Of a stretch of 64,000 bases of DNA, positions 60,816-64,000 are shown one piece after another. How positions within the stretch are numbered: position 1 is the stretch's first letter; each line of letters opens with the position of its first letter. Below the pieces are notes generated by a model. It was not told where the DNA came from. It saw only the letters and a program-made list of their open reading frames with translations, and did not search any database. A program made the translations under genes and the position numbers. Origin of the DNA: Utricularia gibba (lineage: Eukaryota; Streptophyta; Magnoliopsida; Lamiales; Lentibulariaceae); contig NEEC01000008.1 in NCBI GenBank assembly GCA_002189035.1, positions 558,001 to 622,000 on the forward strand, in the 5' to 3' direction.

Positions 60816-62392
60816 ATGGGCAGCGATCTTCACGGTGATGGTCGCGGCGCGTGTATCAACGACTCCCTTGCAGACGACCATCTCAGGGCGGTTCTGTCGA
60901 AGCTGAGCGACGAGAAGGACAAAAATGTTTTTGGACTCGTCTGCAAGAGGTGGTTGTGCCTCCAGAGCGCAGAGAGAAGACGGCTTTGCGCTCGGGCCGG
61001 GCCGCACATGCTCAAACGCATGGCGTCTAGGTTCACGAACCTCCGAGAACTTGACCTTTCTCAGTCGATTTCACGATCCTTCTTTCCCGGTGTCTCCGAC
61101 AGTGATCTCGCCGTGATTGCCTCTTCTTTCTCAGCTTTGCGAGTACTCAACTTGCGGAACTGCAAAAGTGCGTAGTGGTTTTTTCATCTATGGGTAATTT
61201 ACATATTGATTTATGTGTGTGCTGTTCCTTCTGAGATTCTTTGACACTGAAGCTCAGTTCTTTTACCGATTTTCCTTTGAACCCTCCGCTGTGGTTTCAT
61301 CATTTTCAAATTAGGCCTGAATTATAAGAAATGAGTTCATACGATCGACGATGTTGTATTTAGTTCATTGGATTTTGATGCAAGGAATTTTCCTTTTCAG
61401 CGGAAGATCCAAAAGTCGAATCTTTAACTTTTTTGGCGGCCAAATTTTGATGATCTGTTTTTTTTTTTTTTTTCTATGCAGGCATAACAGATAAGGGAAT
61501 TACAGCAATAGGATCCGGCCTTCCTTCTGTTCAATTTCTCGATGTTTCCTACTGCAGAAAGTTAACTGATTCAGGGTTATCATCAGTTGCAATGGGTTGC
61601 CATGAACTAAGAGCATTGCATGTTGTGGGTTGCAGACTGATTACTGATGCTCTGTTGAGAGTGCTTTCCATGAACAGCCGTAGTTTAGAGGAGTTGGGTT
61701 TGGAGGGATGCACAAATTTGACAGACAATGGTCTCACGGTTCTCGTAGAGGGCTGTAAGAAATTGAAGTACTTAAACCTTGATAAGTGTAGTAATATCGG
61801 AAATGCAGGCATCAAGGCCGTTTCTGAAGTGTGTTCTTCTTCCCTGTTAACAATGAGGTTGCTAGACTGCTACAAGGTTGGTGATGCCAGCATTGCATCG
61901 CTAGCCAAATATTGCAAAAACCTAGAGACACTAACGATTGGTGGATGTCGAGCCATATCAGATGAATCATTGAAGTCATTGGCCTATGCGTGTTCCAGCA
62001 GTCTCAAGGTTCTGCGTATGGATTGGTGCTTAAACATCTCAGACAGCTCCTTAGACAGCATACTCTTCCTCTGCAGGGAACTTGAGGTTCTCGACATCAG
62101 CTGTTGCGAGGAGATAACTGATGCTGCGTTCTTTGCAGTAGGTAACGAGGGTCTCAAGCTGGGATTGAGAATCTTGAAGTTAAAAAACTGCCCGAAGATT
62201 ACGGCTGATGGAATTCTCCAAGTAGTGAGGACATGCTCAGCTCTTGAATATCTTGATCTGCGCGCATGTCCACATGTTACTGAAGCAAGTTGCAATGAGG
62301 CTGGTGTAAGGTTTCCAAGCCATTGCAAGGTTAACTTTACAGGAAGCATTGCAGAACCAGAAGTTTGCTGCTACTCTGAGAAATTTGAGTAA
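60816..62392 (+). CDS. F-box/LRR protein (FBL4-like)
   Basis: Two exons: 60816-61167 and 61482-62392, 420 residues. The F-box is at about residues 15-58 (DDHLRAVLSKLSDEKDKNVF, GLVCKRWLCLQSAERRRLC). Regular LRRs of the cysteine-containing type follow: NLRELDLSQ, LRVLNLRNCK, VQFLDVSYCRKLTDSGLSS, LRALHVVGCRLITDALL, LEELGLEGCTNLTDNGL, LKYLNLDKCSNIGNAGI, LETLTIGGCRAISDESL, LEVLDISCCEEITDAA and LEYLDLRACPHVTEAS. It is a predicted substrate receptor of an SCF ubiquitin ligase; the F-box binds SKP1 and the LRR arc recruits targets. The layout fits Arabidopsis F-box/LRR-repeat protein 4. The target is unknown. Confidence 0.93.
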
Positions 62393-62645
62393 GCTGGGCT
62401 TGTTTTTCCTGTCATGTTATTGCTTGTTGTAACTAAAAGGTGTGTGCTTTCCGTTTCTGCTACTCCTCGCTCACATGATTTTAGCGGTGATATTAGTACT
62501 GATTATTAAGGAGGTGATTATTTCCAAGACAGCATACTCTGAAGACACAGTCACTGAGGCTGGATCACTTTTTCCCTCAGTTTATTCACTATAAGACATA
62601 CACATCCCGGAGATTTCCGTCAAGATTCAATCTTTAGCTTCTTTC
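62393..62645. other. Convergent spacer
   Basis: About 250 bases of 3' UTR shared between converging genes. Not otherwise notable. Confidence 0.5.
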
Positions 62646-63941
62646 TCAGCCAACGAGTCCCAAATTGAGAATTCCCATAGGATTCTGAGGCCAAGATCTG
62701 TCTTTGGCTTTGGTGGCAAGGACTCTTCCCCACGCCATCCACCCACCAAACGTCATTCTTTTGTCCCAAGCACTTCCCCATTCCAGCATCAGTCTCAGCC
62801 CTCTCTCCGCCGCTCTCTCGGCGGCTACAAACTTCCCCTGTCCCAGATATATCTGGGCGACAACTATGTATGGCTCTCCCACGAATGGGTTCTTCTCAAT
62901 GCTCTTCAAGAGCATTTCTTCAGCTTTCTCAAGGCCTAGTTCAGCGGTTTTACATAATGCTTCCCAGTACAAATCCCTTGCTACAGTTTGATCCTCTGGA
63001 TGGAGAATCCTCCTGCAGCAATCGAAAACAGGGGGAATCACTAACTCCAAATCCTCATCTCTGTCCTGAGGCACTCCTCTGCCATGCTCTCTCCCCTCAG
63101 TTTCCATGTAGATCTCTTCTTCTCTTGCTATCAATTTGTATATGGCAGCCATTCGTGACGCAGAGTTCATCCACAGTCCAGGCCTGCCGTCTCCTGGCCA
63201 CAGAGCACCTGTGACGTTGCTGCCGGAAAACTCCAGCCGTCCGTTTGAGTTCTCGAAAAGAGCGTCTTGAAAACTGAAAAGCTGGTCACTGAAATCTGCA
63301 ATGGTCATGAGAAGGAAAATCGCTACGAGTCTCCTCGAAACCAAAACCTCTTCCCCTGTTTTAATATGCTTCACCACAATTCCTTCCGGGGGGCAAATGG
63401 ACTGGATTTTCAGTCTCCAGGGTTCCACATCTTTGAGATTCTCTTCCCGGCGACTGTTCTCCGACGATCGGAGATGCTCCTCGAGCTCCGCGTCCGTGTA
63501 CTGGAAAAGAAGTAAGTCGTGAATCAGCTGCTGGCGAGGGACCACGCAGAAGAGGTGTATAAGCCGCTCGGCTGCGGGACCCACGTGCCCACGAACTATG
63601 TCTCGGCCGGCGGCAGAAGGCGGAAATATCGCGAGATTGACGTAGGAGTTTGAGTAGGCCGAGTGGAAGAGACCGCAGAGGCAGACATCATCCTGCGCCT
63701 TCCAGAACTTGAGTATCCGGTACACGTCCACCAAGTGTTCGAGGAAAGTACCGTGCTTGTGCCAGCACTCGCCAGCTCCGGCAGCTGTTAGCACGGCGAC
63801 GAGACGTGGCAGAGCGGGGTCCACTGCTTCGAGCTCTCCGCGCAGAAAGGGACGAGCAGTTTCCAGAAGCTCCTGCAGACTTCCGTCATCTGAGTTCGTT
63901 GTAGACGGTGTGATCTGCAATGAATCGGACGACGGTGCCAT
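62646..63941 (-). CDS. DUF6817-like plant protein with a C-terminal TPR-like helical part
   Basis: Single-exon minus-strand gene of 431 residues; the ATG at 63941 is about 60 bases from the window end, so the promoter is outside. The N-terminal half reads LQELLETARPFLRGELEAV, CWHKHGTFLEHLVDVYRILK, LCGLFHSAYSNSYVNLAIF and HVGPAAERLIHLFCVVPRQQ. HGTFLEHL and GLFHSAYSN resemble a metal-binding HD-like signature, so it may be a relic of an HD phosphohydrolase fold (inference). The C-terminal part (LYWEALCKTAELGLEKAEEM, PYIVVAQIYLGQGKFVAAER, AERGLRLMLEWGSAWDKR) looks like TPR helices. It matches an uncharacterised plant family; function unknown. Confidence 0.85.
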   Translation of the reverse strand: MAPSSDSLQITPSTTNSDDGSLQELLETARPFLRGELEAVDPALPRLVAVLTAAGAGECWHKHGTFLEHLVDVYRILKFWKAQDDVCLCGLFHSAYSNSYVNLAIFPPSAAGRDIVRGHVGPAAERLIHLFCVVPRQQLIHDLLLFQYTDAELEEHLRSSENSRREENLKDVEPWRLKIQSICPPEGIVVKHIKTGEEVLVSRRLVAIFLLMTIADFSDQLFSFQDALFENSNGRLEFSGSNVTGALWPGDGRPGLWMNSASRMAAIYKLIAREEEIYMETEGREHGRGVPQDRDEDLELVIPPVFDCCRRILHPEDQTVARDLYWEALCKTAELGLEKAEEMLLKSIEKNPFVGEPYIVVAQIYLGQGKFVAAERAAERGLRLMLEWGSAWDKRMTFGGWMAWGRVLATKAKDRSWPQNPMGILNLGLVG

Positions 63942-64000
63942 GAAACTAAGAATCCGATCAGGTTTCGTGGATCAATACCGGATAAGAACTCCAGAAAATC

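Overview
This is flowering-plant nuclear DNA. Most genes carry short GT-AG introns of about 65-200 bp, the spacers are AT-rich, there are LTR retrotransposon and DNA-transposon relics, and several families are plant-specific (GEM-like GRAM, AP2/ERF, NPH3, a LAX PANICLE 2-like protein, chloroplast FKBP19). I cannot name the species. I see no CRISPR, operon or prokaryotic feature. Gene models were made by hand from reading frames, splice signals and family knowledge, so exon edges are predictions.

Layout. 1-3.5 kb: degraded Ty1/copia element and a tandem repeat. 3.5-5.2 kb: an unrecognised minus-strand reading frame, then a GEM-like gene (-). 5.2-12.1 kb: AT-rich spacer and an old, internally deleted Ty3/gypsy element with both LTRs. 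14.2-18 kb: LAX2-like gene (+) converging on a SAM-domain gene (-). 18.8-24 kb: broken PIF/Harbinger element and AT-rich DNA with LTR relics. 24.2-26.3 kb: serine carboxypeptidase-like gene (+). 28.9-32.8 kb: MEI2-like RNA-binding gene (+). 33.5-39 kb: a dense plus-strand run of ERF transcription factor, mitochondrial Rieske protein, FKBP19 and ribosomal protein S27. 39.5-42.1 kb: HGSNAT-like membrane acetyltransferase (-). 43.6-45.5 kb: SIL1/Fes1-like Hsp70 exchange factor (+). 45.7-49.3 kb: AT-rich block, probably transposon-derived. 49.9-57.1 kb: BTB/NPH3 gene (+), nucleolin (-) and plastid FAD synthetase (+), the last two divergent. 58.2-64 kb: DUF829 hydrolase-like (+), F-box/LRR (+) and a DUF6817-like gene (-).

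The genes form no shared pathway; they are housekeeping and regulatory genes of an ordinary plant chromosome arm. Loose links are ribosome production (S27, nucleolin) and organelle function (Rieske, FKBP19, FAD synthetase).

The most notable pattern is that five of the sixteen well-supported genes are each exactly one base short, and each break falls in a G run or a seven-A run. This fits homopolymer under-calling in the assembly better than five independent pseudogenes. Other points: a 96-nt in-frame last intron in nucleolin, two GC-AG introns, a start-codon-only coding exon in S27, and a compact divergent promoter between nucleolin and FAD synthetase. I found no convincing new biological system.
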